DNA from: Cytophagaceae bacterium | Lineage (GTDB): Bacteria; Bacteroidota; Bacteroidia; Cytophagales; Spirosomataceae | Direction: 5' to 3' | Length of the DNA stretch: 16,684 bases | Assembly: GCA_947471105.1 (NCBI GenBank) | Contig: CANIYB010000015.1 | Location: 1 to 16,684, forward strand | In this document: piece by piece, positions 1 through 8,400 of the stretch | Numbering within the stretch: position 1 is the first letter of the stretch | Layout: each line of letters starts with the position of its first letter | Notes under the pieces: generated by a model | The model's input: the letters and a program-made list of their open reading frames with translations, nothing else | Database searches by the model: none | What the model was told of the DNA's origin: nothing | Made by a program: the position numbers and the translations under genes

Positions 1-609
1 CCTTGGCTTGGAGCAAAAACGCTAGTTAAAAATACAAGCCAAGTAGGAAATGTGTATGGTGGAATCAAAGGAACGACTGAAAAGTATGTTGATTTTGAAC
101 TTAAGTATGCCTATTCGGAATATGCTGACCTTCTGTTTTTTGTCAATTCAACGACTCAAAATGGTGCTTTTGAATTGATTTATCTTGGAGATGAAAAGAA
201 GGTTAGCGTGGTCAATTTAACTGGCCACTTTAATTTTAAGATGGCTGAAGGAATTACCACAGGGATAAAATTTGATGCGGCAACTTACGACAACTTAATC
301 ATTGAAAAGCCTTTTCATAGGCCTAATTTGGTGGCTTCCTGGACCAATTCCATTCGATTATCCAATAAAGTTTTATTGTCACCCGATGTATACATCATTA
401 AAGGCTTATATGCTCGTGACCTAAAAACTCAAAAGGCTGTAGCATTAGAGGACATCATGGACCTAAACATTAAATTGCATTATCAGCTTAACCCAAATAC
501 AAGTTTTCATATTCAAGGAAATAATTTAACAGGCAAAGCCTATCAACGTTATATGAATTATGCGGTTCAAGGTCTTAATTTTAATGCCGGGTTTGGTTAC
601 TCATTTTAA
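1..609 (+). CDS. Outer-membrane beta-barrel protein, C-terminal part (TonB-dependent receptor-like); 5' end outside window
   Basis: The reading frame is open from base 1 to the TAA at 607-609, giving 202 residues of a protein whose start lies before the window. A GTG at 52 is in frame, but nothing suggests that it is the start. The sequence alternates polar and hydrophobic residues in short strands, as in an outer-membrane beta-barrel, and ends in the aromatic strand NFNAGFGYSF with a terminal Phe, which is the usual signal for barrel assembly. The segment NNLTGKAYQRYMNYAVQG just before it resembles the end of Bacteroidota TonB-dependent receptors. The substrate cannot be told because the plug domain and most of the barrel are missing. 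A different outer-membrane porin is possible. No clear terminator follows in the 81 bp before the next gene on the same strand. Confidence 0.72.
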   Translation, partial: PWLGAKTLVKNTSQVGNVYGGIKGTTEKYVDFELKYAYSEYADLLFFVNSTTQNGAFELIYLGDEKKVSVVNLTGHFNFKMAEGITTGIKFDAATYDNLIIEKPFHRPNLVASWTNSIRLSNKVLLSPDVYIIKGLYARDLKTQKAVALEDIMDLNIKLHYQLNPNTSFHIQGNNLTGKAYQRYMNYAVQGLNFNAGFGYSF

Positions 610-690
610 TCATTGATTTTTGTCAGGTATTTCGTTTCGCAGGCCTAGATCTTATTCTTTTGATTATTTTTGTTTTTAAACCAATCAAAT

Positions 691-1359
691 ATGTTTCAAA
701 GATCATTCTTGCTTTTTTTTATCATATCCTTTATTGCTTGCTCACAGGAAAAAAAGAAAATTCAAACATTTGGTATTTTAAATGAAGTGCTTGATTGCCA
801 AACTTTGGATGGTTTAAAACTGAAATATGGGCCTAAAAATGTTGTCGATGACACCTCTTGGGTGATAGGTGATGATACCTTGAGAGGCAGCATTATTTTT
901 CCCAATTCCCCAAAGCAAGCGTTTGTTTATTTCCATGATGCGAACATCGTTGATGTGACGATTAAAGGTGAAAGCGCTGATTGGAAAACAAATTCAGGAC
1001 TTCATTTAGGCATGACATTGTCTGAGGTTCAAACGATTAACGCAAAAAACTTTACCCTTTCAGGATTTAATTGGTCTCATGGAGGATCTGTGGTTAGTTG
1101 GGAAGGTGGAAAATTAACCGGTGACTCCACCCTGAGCCATTTGGCAGTATTTTCTAATGTTTCAAATGAACACCCAGGTATTTCTGATGAGGCATATAAA
1201 TTGATTTCAGGGGAAGTCGAGTTCGACGTGAGGCATCCTGATATTCAAAAACTAAACCCTAAGCTCGATTTAATATCCATTATCATCCCAAATATTCCAT
1301 CAAAATCTGAAGGAAAAAAAATAGGAAGCCGCATTCAAAAAAGTCAAGTTCCTAACTAA
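691..1359 (+). CDS. Predicted lipoprotein of unknown function
   Basis: The product has 222 residues from the ATG at 691. A TTG at 670 is in frame but would put seven residues before the signal peptide, so the ATG is preferred. Residues 1-17 form a lipoprotein signal peptide: a hydrophobic core (SFLLFFIISF) followed by FIAC, with Cys17 as the likely lipidated residue and SQEKKK after it. The protein is therefore probably anchored in a membrane and faces the periplasm or cell surface. The middle contains GLHLGMTLSEVQTIN and, a little later, FNWSHGGSVVSWEGGKL. I recall this arrangement from other small Bacteroidota lipoproteins, but I cannot attach a function to it. The stop overlaps the end of the convergent dehydrogenase gene by 4 bp, and no terminator lies between them. 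No catalytic motif is visible. Confidence 0.8.
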   Translation: MFQRSFLLFFIISFIACSQEKKKIQTFGILNEVLDCQTLDGLKLKYGPKNVVDDTSWVIGDDTLRGSIIFPNSPKQAFVYFHDANIVDVTIKGESADWKTNSGLHLGMTLSEVQTINAKNFTLSGFNWSHGGSVVSWEGGKLTGDSTLSHLAVFSNVSNEHPGISDEAYKLISGEVEFDVRHPDIQKLNPKLDLISIIIPNIPSKSEGKKIGSRIQKSQVPN

Positions 1360-2306
1360 GGGTTGACGCAATTGGCAACCTTGCCCTGTAAATACGATAT
1401 CAATGTATTTTCTAAGGACGTAACAATTCTTTTTCTGGCTTCTAAGCTAATCCAAGCAATGTGAGGAGTAATTATGGCATTTGGAATTCCGATGAGCGGA
1501 TGGCCAACGGCCGGTGGCTCTACCTCTAATACATCTAAAAGTGCAGCACTAATTTGGCCTGAAATTAAAGCTGATTTCAGATCTATGGAATGAATTAAAC
1601 CTCCCCTAGATGTGTTGATTAAAATAGAACTGCTTTTCATGAGGGAAAGAAATTCGCTATGAATCATTTTGTCCGTCTTGGGAGTAAGTGGGCAGTGCAA
1701 ACTAATTACATCGGATGTAGATGCTAATTCATTTATGTCGACAAACTTCCGATTGGCTAGTTTTAAATCTTTCGTGTGGTGATAAATCACTTGCATACCT
1801 AAACTTTCAGCCATGTTGGCGAACGCTTGGCCTATGTTGCCCATGCCTATAATCCCCAAGATTTTTCCATGCCACTCGCGAATGGGACTTAGGGTGTAGG
1901 ACCAATCTTGGTTTGTGCTCCATTCGCCTCTTTTGACCGATTTTTCATGTAAATCAATCTGATTACTGTAATTCAGTAACATCGCTAAGGCATGTTGGGC
2001 TACCGAAAATGTCCCATAATTGGGGACATTAGAGACTTGAATTCCTTTTTCTTTACATGCCTGAACATCTACAATGTTAAATCCAGTGGCTGAAACTAAA
2101 ATCAGTTTAAGGTTTGGGAATAAAGCTAAATCTTCGGCGCCAATAGGACATTTATTGGTTATAATTACTTCGATGGAATGATCAATGCTTTTTAATTCAT
2201 CCCGAGAAGTACGATCTCTAAAAATAATTTCACCATATTTTTCAAAAACAGATACATCCAAATCCTTTTGAAACAGGGTAAATCCATCTAAAATTAAAAT
2301 TTTCAT
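1356..2306 (-). CDS. D-isomer-specific 2-hydroxyacid dehydrogenase (glycerate dehydrogenase/hydroxypyruvate reductase-like)
   Basis: This 316-residue NAD(P)-dependent oxidoreductase should interconvert a D-2-hydroxyacid and its 2-oxoacid in the cytosol. The Rossmann motif GMGNIG (154-159, in GIIGMGNIG) binds the cofactor. The expected catalytic residues are present: Arg234 in NTSRGG, Glu263 in LEVEPP, and His282 in TPHIAW. The HIAW ending followed by SLEAR resembles glycerate dehydrogenases and hydroxypyruvate reductases more than SerA or D-lactate dehydrogenase, and no C-terminal ACT domain is present. The exact substrate is an inference. The length is normal for the family. It is the last gene of the mgtE-dtd-mazG run: its ATG overlaps the stop of the preceding gene in an ATGA, which suggests translational coupling. 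Confidence 0.88.
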   Translation of the reverse strand: MKILILDGFTLFQKDLDVSVFEKYGEIIFRDRTSRDELKSIDHSIEVIITNKCPIGAEDLALFPNLKLILVSATGFNIVDVQACKEKGIQVSNVPNYGTFSVAQHALAMLLNYSNQIDLHEKSVKRGEWSTNQDWSYTLSPIREWHGKILGIIGMGNIGQAFANMAESLGMQVIYHHTKDLKLANRKFVDINELASTSDVISLHCPLTPKTDKMIHSEFLSLMKSSSILINTSRGGLIHSIDLKSALISGQISAALLDVLEVEPPAVGHPLIGIPNAIITPHIAWISLEARKRIVTSLENTLISYLQGKVANCVNP

Positions 2307-2632
2307 GATTTTAGTTTTGGGTTATTCTGATGTCTTTCCTTATCTCTTTCCGTCTTTTTCAATAAACTTTTGGTGAGAGCCTCTTGTAAATCAACCCCCG
2401 TTTGGTTGGCCAAACAAATCAGCACAAACAAAACATCCGCCATTTCTTCCCCTAAGTCCTTGTTTTTATCAGACTCCTTTTCGGATTGTTCCCCATATCT
2501 TCGGGCAATAATACGGGCCACTTCACCCACTTCTTCCGTCAGCATGGCCATGTTGGTGAGTTCGTTAAAATATCGAACACCCACTTCTTTGATCCATTTA
2601 TCGACTAATTTTTGTGATTCTTGTAAGGTCAT
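2303..2632 (-). CDS. MazG-like nucleotide pyrophosphohydrolase
   Basis: This 109-residue, all-alpha protein is of the single-domain MazG/dCTPase-like superfamily, which hydrolyses nucleoside triphosphates to monophosphates and pyrophosphate and often removes non-canonical nucleotides. The metal-binding signature is clear: EEVGE at residues 33-37 and EEMAD at 62-66, giving the pattern ExxE...ExxD with Glu34, Glu37, Glu63 and Asp66 as likely Mg2+ ligands. A basic tail (KKTERDKER, 92-100) follows. It is half the size of full MazG, which has two such domains, so it should not be called mazG of the E. coli type. Its ATG shares one base with the stop of dtd (TAATG), and its stop overlaps the next start (ATGA), so it is embedded in an operon. 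The nucleotide preference cannot be read from sequence. Confidence 0.88.
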   Translation of the reverse strand: MTLQESQKLVDKWIKEVGVRYFNELTNMAMLTEEVGEVARIIARRYGEQSEKESDKNKDLGEEMADVLFVLICLANQTGVDLQEALTKSLLKKTERDKERHQNNPKLKS

Positions 2633-3084
2633 TAGCTAGGATTTTTTGAGTCTATGATGATGGTTACAGGTCCGTCATTGATTAGGGAAACTTTCATATC
2701 TGCACCAAAAACTCCTGTTTGAATGGGTTTGGTGAGTTTAAATGTTAATTGTCGGGTCATTTCCTCATATAGCGGAATCGCTTGTTCGGGCCGACTGGCT
2801 TCAATGAAGCTAGGCCGATTTCCTTTTTTGGTGGATGCGATTAAAGTAAATTGACTGACCAATAAAATATTGCCATCTACTTGGGATAAGTCCAAATTCA
2901 TTTTTCCTTCAGCATCAGAAAAAATTCTTAACCCACTGATTTTATTGGATAAATATTCAACATCCTCCATCGTATCCGTTTCATGAATGCCTAAAAGTAC
3001 CACAAAGCCTTTCTCTATATGGGCATGTAATTGATGATTTATATGAAGCTGCGCCTCAGAAACTCGTTGGACTACCGCGATCAT
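2632..3084 (-). CDS. dtd: D-aminoacyl-tRNA deacylase
   Basis: Dtd removes D-amino acids (and glycine) wrongly attached to tRNA, protecting translation. The product has 150 residues, normal for the family, and begins MIAVVQRVSEA as these proteins do. The two active-site signatures are present: SQFTL at 77-81 and the Gly-cisPro motif in NDGPVT at 136-141, which gives the enzyme its chiral selectivity. The conserved segment KKGNRPSF lies at 86-93. The gene begins 3 bp after the stop of mgtE and its stop overlaps the next start by 1 bp, so it is almost certainly transcribed with both. Nothing looks truncated. The family assignment is very secure. Confidence 0.96.
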   Translation of the reverse strand: MIAVVQRVSEAQLHINHQLHAHIEKGFVVLLGIHETDTMEDVEYLSNKISGLRIFSDAEGKMNLDLSQVDGNILLVSQFTLIASTKKGNRPSFIEASRPEQAIPLYEEMTRQLTFKLTKPIQTGVFGADMKVSLINDGPVTIIIDSKNPS

Positions 3085-3087
3085 CCC

Positions 3088-4464
3088 CTACAATAATAAA
3101 TAGACAATCATGAAATAAACTCCATAACCTAAAATATCATTGGTTGTTGTGATGAAAGGACCACTAGCCACCGCCGGGTTAATTTTCAATTGGTTTAAAA
3201 CTAATGGAGTGATGGTTCCCATTAATGAAGCAAGCATAACTACGGCAAATAGTGAAATCGAAACGGTGGTGGACAACATAATTTCTCCAGAATCCACCAG
3301 CAATGAACATCCAAAAGCAAAAATGGCAGCAATGATGGCATTGATGAAGGCCACGATTAACACTTTTTGAAGTCGTTTCCAGAGCGTCGTGTCAAGACCA
3401 CTTTTATCTGCCAAACTTTGAACGATTAAAGAGGAAGATTGAATTCCCACATTACCACCCGTTGATCCAATCAGCGGTATAAATGCAGAAATGGCAGGTA
3501 AAAGAGCGATGGTGTCATCAAAACGATCGATGATTTTAGCGGCAAAAAAACTGCCGACCATACCGCCAATTAACCAGGGCAAACGGGAACGAACTAAAAG
3601 CCAAATGGAGTCATCTTCTTCAACGTCCTCCGAGATACCGGCCATGACTTGAATATCCTCCTGGGCGGATTCGGTGATAAAATCGACCACGTCGTCAATC
3701 GTAATTCGGCCTAAAAGTCGGCCTTGAATATTGATCACAGGAATTGCCTCAAGGTCATATTTTTGCATAATGTCAGCCACTTCCTCCCCGGCAACATACG
3801 TTTGAACGGACACGATTTCATCGTCTTCGTAAACATCTTGTATTTTAGATCCTCGCTTGGCTAAAATTATTTTCTTTAAAGAAACGGTCCCTAATAATTT
3901 ACCATCATCATCTACGACATAAACGGAATAGACTTTCTCCACATCTTCGGCTTGTCGGCGAATTTCCTCCACACACTCAGTAACCGTTTGCTTGACATTA
4001 ATTTTGATTAACTCCTTTTGCATTAACCCTCCAGCACAATCCTCATCATAATGCATCAGGTCGATAATAAACCTAGCTTGTTCGCGGTCTTTTAAAAGCG
4101 CGATTACTTCTTCTCGTACGCGAACAGGCTGCTCGTTTAAAATATCAACAGCATCATCTGAATCGATTACATCGATGTATTCAGCTATTTCGTTTGAGTT
4201 GAAATTTTTTAAAAACTTTTTTCGATCGTCCGCGTCGATGGTCGAGATAATCTCAGCGGCAATTTTAGTATCTAATAGGAGTACAATATATTTAGCTTCT
4301 TCCCCCGTTAATTCAATTAAAATATTGGTGATATCCGCAGGAAATAAACCATCTGTTTTTTGAATAATTTCTTCTGTCGCCTGATTTTGAATCAACAAGC
4401 GAACCTCTTCTATATACTCTTTCGTGAGTTCAAACGGAAGGTGTTGTGGGTTTACTACTTCCAT
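3088..4464 (-). CDS. mgtE: Magnesium transporter MgtE
   Basis: MgtE is a homodimeric inner-membrane Mg2+ channel gated by cytosolic Mg2+. The 458 residues show the usual order: an N-terminal helical MgtE_N domain (about 30-135), two CBS domains (about 140-200 and 205-266, the second with IPVINIQGRLLGRITIDD), a linker helix, and a membrane part from about 290 with five hydrophobic segments. Pore-region signatures are present: STGGNVGIQSSS (334-345) and NPAVASGPFITT (429-440) followed by TTNDILGYG. Asp443 lies where the T. thermophilus protein has its Mg2+-selecting Asp432; that alignment is my inference. The acidic N domain fits a Mg2+ sensor. It is the first gene of a four-gene run, with a good promoter just upstream. 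The ATG at 4464 lacks a clear Shine-Dalgarno sequence. Confidence 0.96.
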   Translation of the reverse strand: MEVVNPQHLPFELTKEYIEEVRLLIQNQATEEIIQKTDGLFPADITNILIELTGEEAKYIVLLLDTKIAAEIISTIDADDRKKFLKNFNSNEIAEYIDVIDSDDAVDILNEQPVRVREEVIALLKDREQARFIIDLMHYDEDCAGGLMQKELIKINVKQTVTECVEEIRRQAEDVEKVYSVYVVDDDGKLLGTVSLKKIILAKRGSKIQDVYEDDEIVSVQTYVAGEEVADIMQKYDLEAIPVINIQGRLLGRITIDDVVDFITESAQEDIQVMAGISEDVEEDDSIWLLVRSRLPWLIGGMVGSFFAAKIIDRFDDTIALLPAISAFIPLIGSTGGNVGIQSSSLIVQSLADKSGLDTTLWKRLQKVLIVAFINAIIAAIFAFGCSLLVDSGEIMLSTTVSISLFAVVMLASLMGTITPLVLNQLKINPAVASGPFITTTNDILGYGVYFMIVYLLL

Positions 4465-4493
4465 GATTTGAGGTTAAGAAAATGAATGATCTG

Positions 4494-4526
4494 CAAATTT
4501 ATAAAATATTGACTTAAATCAGGCAA
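4494..4526 (-). promoter_or_regulatory. Predicted primary-sigma promoter of the mgtE-dtd-mazG-dehydrogenase run
   Basis: On the minus strand, TAAATTTG (4501 down to 4494) matches the Bacteroidota -7 consensus TAnnTTTG at every fixed base, and a TTG (4526 to 4524) lies 22 bp upstream, inside the accepted 17-23 bp spacing. The -7 box ends 29 bp before the mgtE ATG, leaving a short leader. It sits in the 84-bp gap after ksgA, so mgtE need not depend on read-through. It is a pattern match only. Confidence 0.55.
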
Positions 4527-4548
4527 TTTGAAAGGAAGATATCCTGAA

Positions 4549-5331
4549 TTAAGCCCCCGGATATCCCTGAGCTTTCCACAATTCAGTTAATTCGGTGAAT
4601 TCGGGTACTCCTAATTGCTCCGCTCTTTTGGTTAAAAGAGGGTGATCGGGCAATTGCAATGACCTAAGCGCATTTCTAAGTGTTTTCCTCCTTTGATTAA
4701 AGGCCATTTTCACCAAAGCTTTAAATTTTGCGGGATCACATTCCAGTTTTTTATCCCAATTTCGCACCAATCGTATGACGCCTGAATTGACTTTAGGGGG
4801 AGGAGTAAATACTTCCGGTCCTAAGCTAAATAAATATTCGATGTCATAATGGGCTTGAAGTAATACACTTAATATCCCATAATCCTTGTTGCCTGGTTTT
4901 GCAGCTAATCTTACCGCTACTTCCTTTTGTAACATACCTACGATTTCGATACATTGATCATTATATTCTAGGACTCTGAAAAATATTTGAGTGGAAATGA
5001 AGTAGGGAAAATTGCCAACAATCCCGAATTTTTCTTCACCAAAAATATTTTCTAATGGGTACCTCAGAAAGTCGCCATCAATCAACCTAGGTCCAGTAAA
5101 CTCAAGGTAATTTTTTCGTAAGTAGGCTACGGATTCCTGATCGATCTCAATTAATGAAGTTTGGTATTCTGTTTTTTTGACCAAAAACTGTGTCAAAACC
5201 CCCATTCCTGGTCCTATTTCCAATACTTTGTTATAGGCACCATTTGGTTGAAGCCCATCCACGATCCGCTTAGCTGCGTCCAAATCCTTTAAAAAATGCT
5301 GTCCTAGACTTTTCTTTGCTCTTACTTGCAC
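4549..5331 (-). CDS. rsmA: 16S rRNA dimethyladenosine transferase (KsgA/RsmA)
   Basis: This enzyme dimethylates two adjacent adenosines in the 3'-terminal helix of 16S rRNA during 30S maturation, using S-adenosylmethionine. The 260 residues start VRAKKSLGQHFL, as is typical. The SAM motif LEIGPGMGVLT is at 37-47, an acidic residue follows strand 2 (IEID, 61-64), and the catalytic motif NFPY is at 107-110 (NLPY in most family members). FTPPPKVNSGVIRL (175-188) and FNQRRKTLRNAL (211-222) are further family signatures. The start is a GTG at 5331: it is the only start-type codon between the in-frame stop at 5361-5359 and the conserved N-terminus, and an AGGAG lies 5 bp before it. It is divergent from the hybrid kinase gene. 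Confidence 0.96.
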   Translation of the reverse strand: MQVRAKKSLGQHFLKDLDAAKRIVDGLQPNGAYNKVLEIGPGMGVLTQFLVKKTEYQTSLIEIDQESVAYLRKNYLEFTGPRLIDGDFLRYPLENIFGEEKFGIVGNFPYFISTQIFFRVLEYNDQCIEIVGMLQKEVAVRLAAKPGNKDYGILSVLLQAHYDIEYLFSLGPEVFTPPPKVNSGVIRLVRNWDKKLECDPAKFKALVKMAFNQRRKTLRNALRSLQLPDHPLLTKRAEQLGVPEFTELTELWKAQGYPGA

Positions 5332-5336
5332 GTGCG

Positions 5337-5341
5337 CTCCT
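5337..5341 (-). promoter_or_regulatory. Shine-Dalgarno sequence AGGAG of ksgA
   Basis: On the minus strand AGGAG ends 5 bp before the GTG start at 5331. It helps fix the GTG as the start. Strong Shine-Dalgarno sequences are uncommon in Bacteroidota, and the other genes here mostly lack one, so this site stands out. Confidence 0.55.
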
Positions 5342-5348
5342 GGGTTTA

Positions 5349-5381
5349 TTGAGTAAAATTAAGCCCTTTTTCGTACATTTA
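5349..5381 (+). promoter_or_regulatory. Possible promoter of the hybrid histidine kinase gene
   Basis: TTG at 5349-5351 and TACATTTA at 5374-5381 are separated by 22 bp. The -7 box differs from TAnnTTTG only at the last base and lies 21 bp before the ATG at 5403. It almost completely overlaps the candidate ksgA promoter on the other strand. Confidence 0.3.
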
Positions 5382-5386
5382 AGCAA
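5354..5386 (-). promoter_or_regulatory. Possible ksgA promoter, overlapping the divergent kinase promoter
   Basis: On the minus strand TAATTTTA (5361 to 5354) matches TAnnTTTG except at the last base, and TTG (5386 to 5384) lies 22 bp upstream. It would give a leader of roughly 15-20 bases before the GTG start. The region is AT-rich, so chance matches are possible. Confidence 0.3.
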
Positions 5387-5402
5387 AATTTTAAATTTAC
5401 CC

Positions 5403-8400
5403 ATGGAGCAGGCTTCCACTGATAATTTGATAAGGACATTAGAGGGCGTAAAGCTTTTTGGTCTTATTATGTCAACGGACGGTATCATTGTCCATGCCAA
5501 CGCCTTTACACATACTATATTAGGCTACGAGCCATCGGAATTAAATGGGAAAGATTTTTTCTCTACTTTATTACCTCCCGATGAAAGTGAGGCGCGTCGT
5601 ACTTCATTTAATAAGGCGATTGCTTCCGGTGGATTATTTGAAGAAAGAGAAAGAAATTATATTACCAAAACGGGTGCTGTCAAATGGGTGGAGGTGTCTT
5701 CCACCATCGTCAGCGAATCTGATTCAAATACCTTTCTAAGTATCATTGGCGAAGATGTCACGGAGCGGAAAAAAGTGACCGAGGCGTTAAATAGATCGAA
5801 TTCCCAACTTCAAGACTTGATCAATAACACGACCGACCTCATCCAAATAACGGGTATTTCAGGTCGATTTTTGTTCGTAAATAAGGCCTGGCTAGAAACC
5901 ATGGGGTATACGGAAGAGGAAGCAAAGGATTTGAAATTGCAAGATGTTTTGCACCCTGAGTTTGCCCACATCACGATCGATCAATTCACAAAACTTAGTA
6001 AAGGAGAAGAATTAACGGAATTTACCGCTGTTTTTAAGCGCAAGGATGGTCGCCGATTATATGTGAGTGGCTCGGTGACTTGTCGGTTTGAAAAGGGATT
6101 GCCAACAGCCTATCGGTGTATTTTGCATAATTCAACCGCAAAAGTTCGGGCTGAGAGGGCCAATAAATTATTTTCTTCTATTGCCCAAGTGGCTATTAAT
6201 TCCACGAATCTGGACGATTTGTATGTGAATATCCACAAACAATTAGGGGAGGTGATTGACGTAAAGAATTTCTTTATTGCACAATATGATCCGGCAAAAA
6301 GCTTTCTGTATTTCCCCTATTACATCGATGAATATTTCAATTCTAGAGTTCATTTCACGAAGCGGAAATTAGGCAATGGTTTGACTGAATATGCCATTAT
6401 GGCCAATAAGCCACTGATTTTGCATGACGACGAAATCCATAAATTGGCCGAAGAAAAGGTCATTTATTTATATGGGGTAGTGCCTAAAGTGATGCTTTGT
6501 GTGCCCTTAAGAATTGGAGATCGGGTGACCGGTATTATTGGGGTTAAATCGTATGAACGGGTTAATAAGTATGAAAACCGAGATTTAGAGTTATTGGATT
6601 TTATCTCGGGTCAAGTAGCGTTGGCTATCGCCAGAAAACAAGCAGAAGAGGCTTTGGCCCGTGAAACAGCTCGTTTAAGTGCAATTTTTGAGGGCAGTTC
6701 TCATTTAATGTGGTCGGTTAATAGGCGATTGATGTTGACGAGTTTCAACCATGACTATGCGGAGCTATTGGAGGAACAACTTAATATGAGTCCTCAATTG
6801 AATTTTTCGACAGAGACCATGGGTTTTAAACTCTTGCCACCAGAAGAGCGCCGTCCTTTGGAAGACAAATACAAAGCCGCTTTTCGGGGTAAAAAACAAC
6901 ATTTTGAGCTGGAGTTACAGACGAAGGAGGGAGTTGAAAAATGGCTTGAAGTTTATTTAAACCCAATTATGGCTCAGGGGTCCATTCAAGAGGTTTCAGG
7001 CATTGCTCGTGATATCACTGATTTGAAAAAATACCAAAGGGAATTAGTTTTTGCTCGCGAACAGGCGGAGTATTCCCTTAAAGTGAAGGAACAGTTTTTG
7101 GCGAATATGAGTCATGAGATTCGTACACCTATGAATGGAGTGATAGGCATGGTGGATATGCTGAGTGATACGAGTTTGGATACGGAGCAAATGGACTATG
7201 TTCAAACGATCAAAAAATCATCGGATACGCTGTTGAATATATTAAATGACATTCTAGATTTAGCGAAAATTGAAGCCGGTAAAATGGCTTTACATCCTCG
7301 AGATATTATGTTAAGAGATGTCTTTGAGCGTCTAATGGCTTTGTTTTCTCAAATTGCTAAGCAGAAAGGAAATACATTATCCTTTGATTTGGCAAATGAT
7401 ATACCTGAATGTGTGCAAGTAGATGAAACTCGTTTGTTGCAAGTATTATCAAATCTGACTTCAAATGCACTCAAATTTACAGAGAATGGTAAGATTCAAA
7501 TTTCTGTTTCGGTCTTAAATAAAATAGCTGATCGGTTTGATTTACATGTCAAAGTATCAGATACGGGCGTAGGCATTAGTGAGGCTGATTTAAAAATATT
7601 ATTTAATTCGTTCCAACAACTTGACAATTCTACGACAAAAGTTCATGGTGGAACAGGCTTAGGATTAGCCATTTCCCGTGAGATATGTAAACTGATGGAT
7701 GGGGATGTTGGCGTGGAATCTACCGTTGGTGTGGGAAGTACTTTTTGGTTTACGATCAATTTAAAAGTAGGGGATCGAGCTTTTGCCATTGAACATAAGG
7801 AAGACAAAACGTTTGAGATTAGCGGAAAATTGAGTGAATTAAGGCCCTCTATTTTATTGGTGGATGATAATGCGACAAACAGAAAAGTTGCGAGTCAAAT
7901 ATTAGTTAAGTCGGGATGTCAAGTCGATTCTGTGTCGAGTGGAAAAGAGGCTATAATTAAATTGCAGACTGACGTGACTTATGACTTAGTATTGATGGAC
8001 ATTCAAATGCCTGAGATGGATGGAATGGAAACAACTAAGCAATTAAAAGACTTAAATATAATTGATTTGCCCCCAATTATAGCCATGACGGCTTATGCGA
8101 TGAAAGAAGATCGTGAGCGATTTTTAGCAGTAGGGATGGATGATTATTTAGCCAAACCCATCCGCGCCCAATCTTTAATTGAGATGGTGACTCAATGGGT
8201 TACAGGAAAAAAAGCAAAAAATCTAAAGAATAAACCCGGTAAATCGGTAAAAAACAAGAATGCTTTGGTGGTGGATATTGACATCATACATGCATTATCC
8301 GAGGCCATGGGAGGGGATTTAGCTTTTGTGAAAGGGATGTTGGCCGAATTTATAATTGAAGCCAAAGCACAAATTGAAGCCGCTGAAAAGGCGTATCGAA

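Noticed and set aside
655..662. TTCTTTTG as a -7 box for the lipoprotein gene
   Set aside because: It misses the invariant A of TAnnTTTG and has no TTG at the right distance upstream.
5316..5402. Extension of the kinase to a TTG at 5316
   Set aside because: The 29 extra residues overlap ksgA, would erase the divergent promoter region and match no domain. The ATG at 5403 begins just before the first PAS domain.
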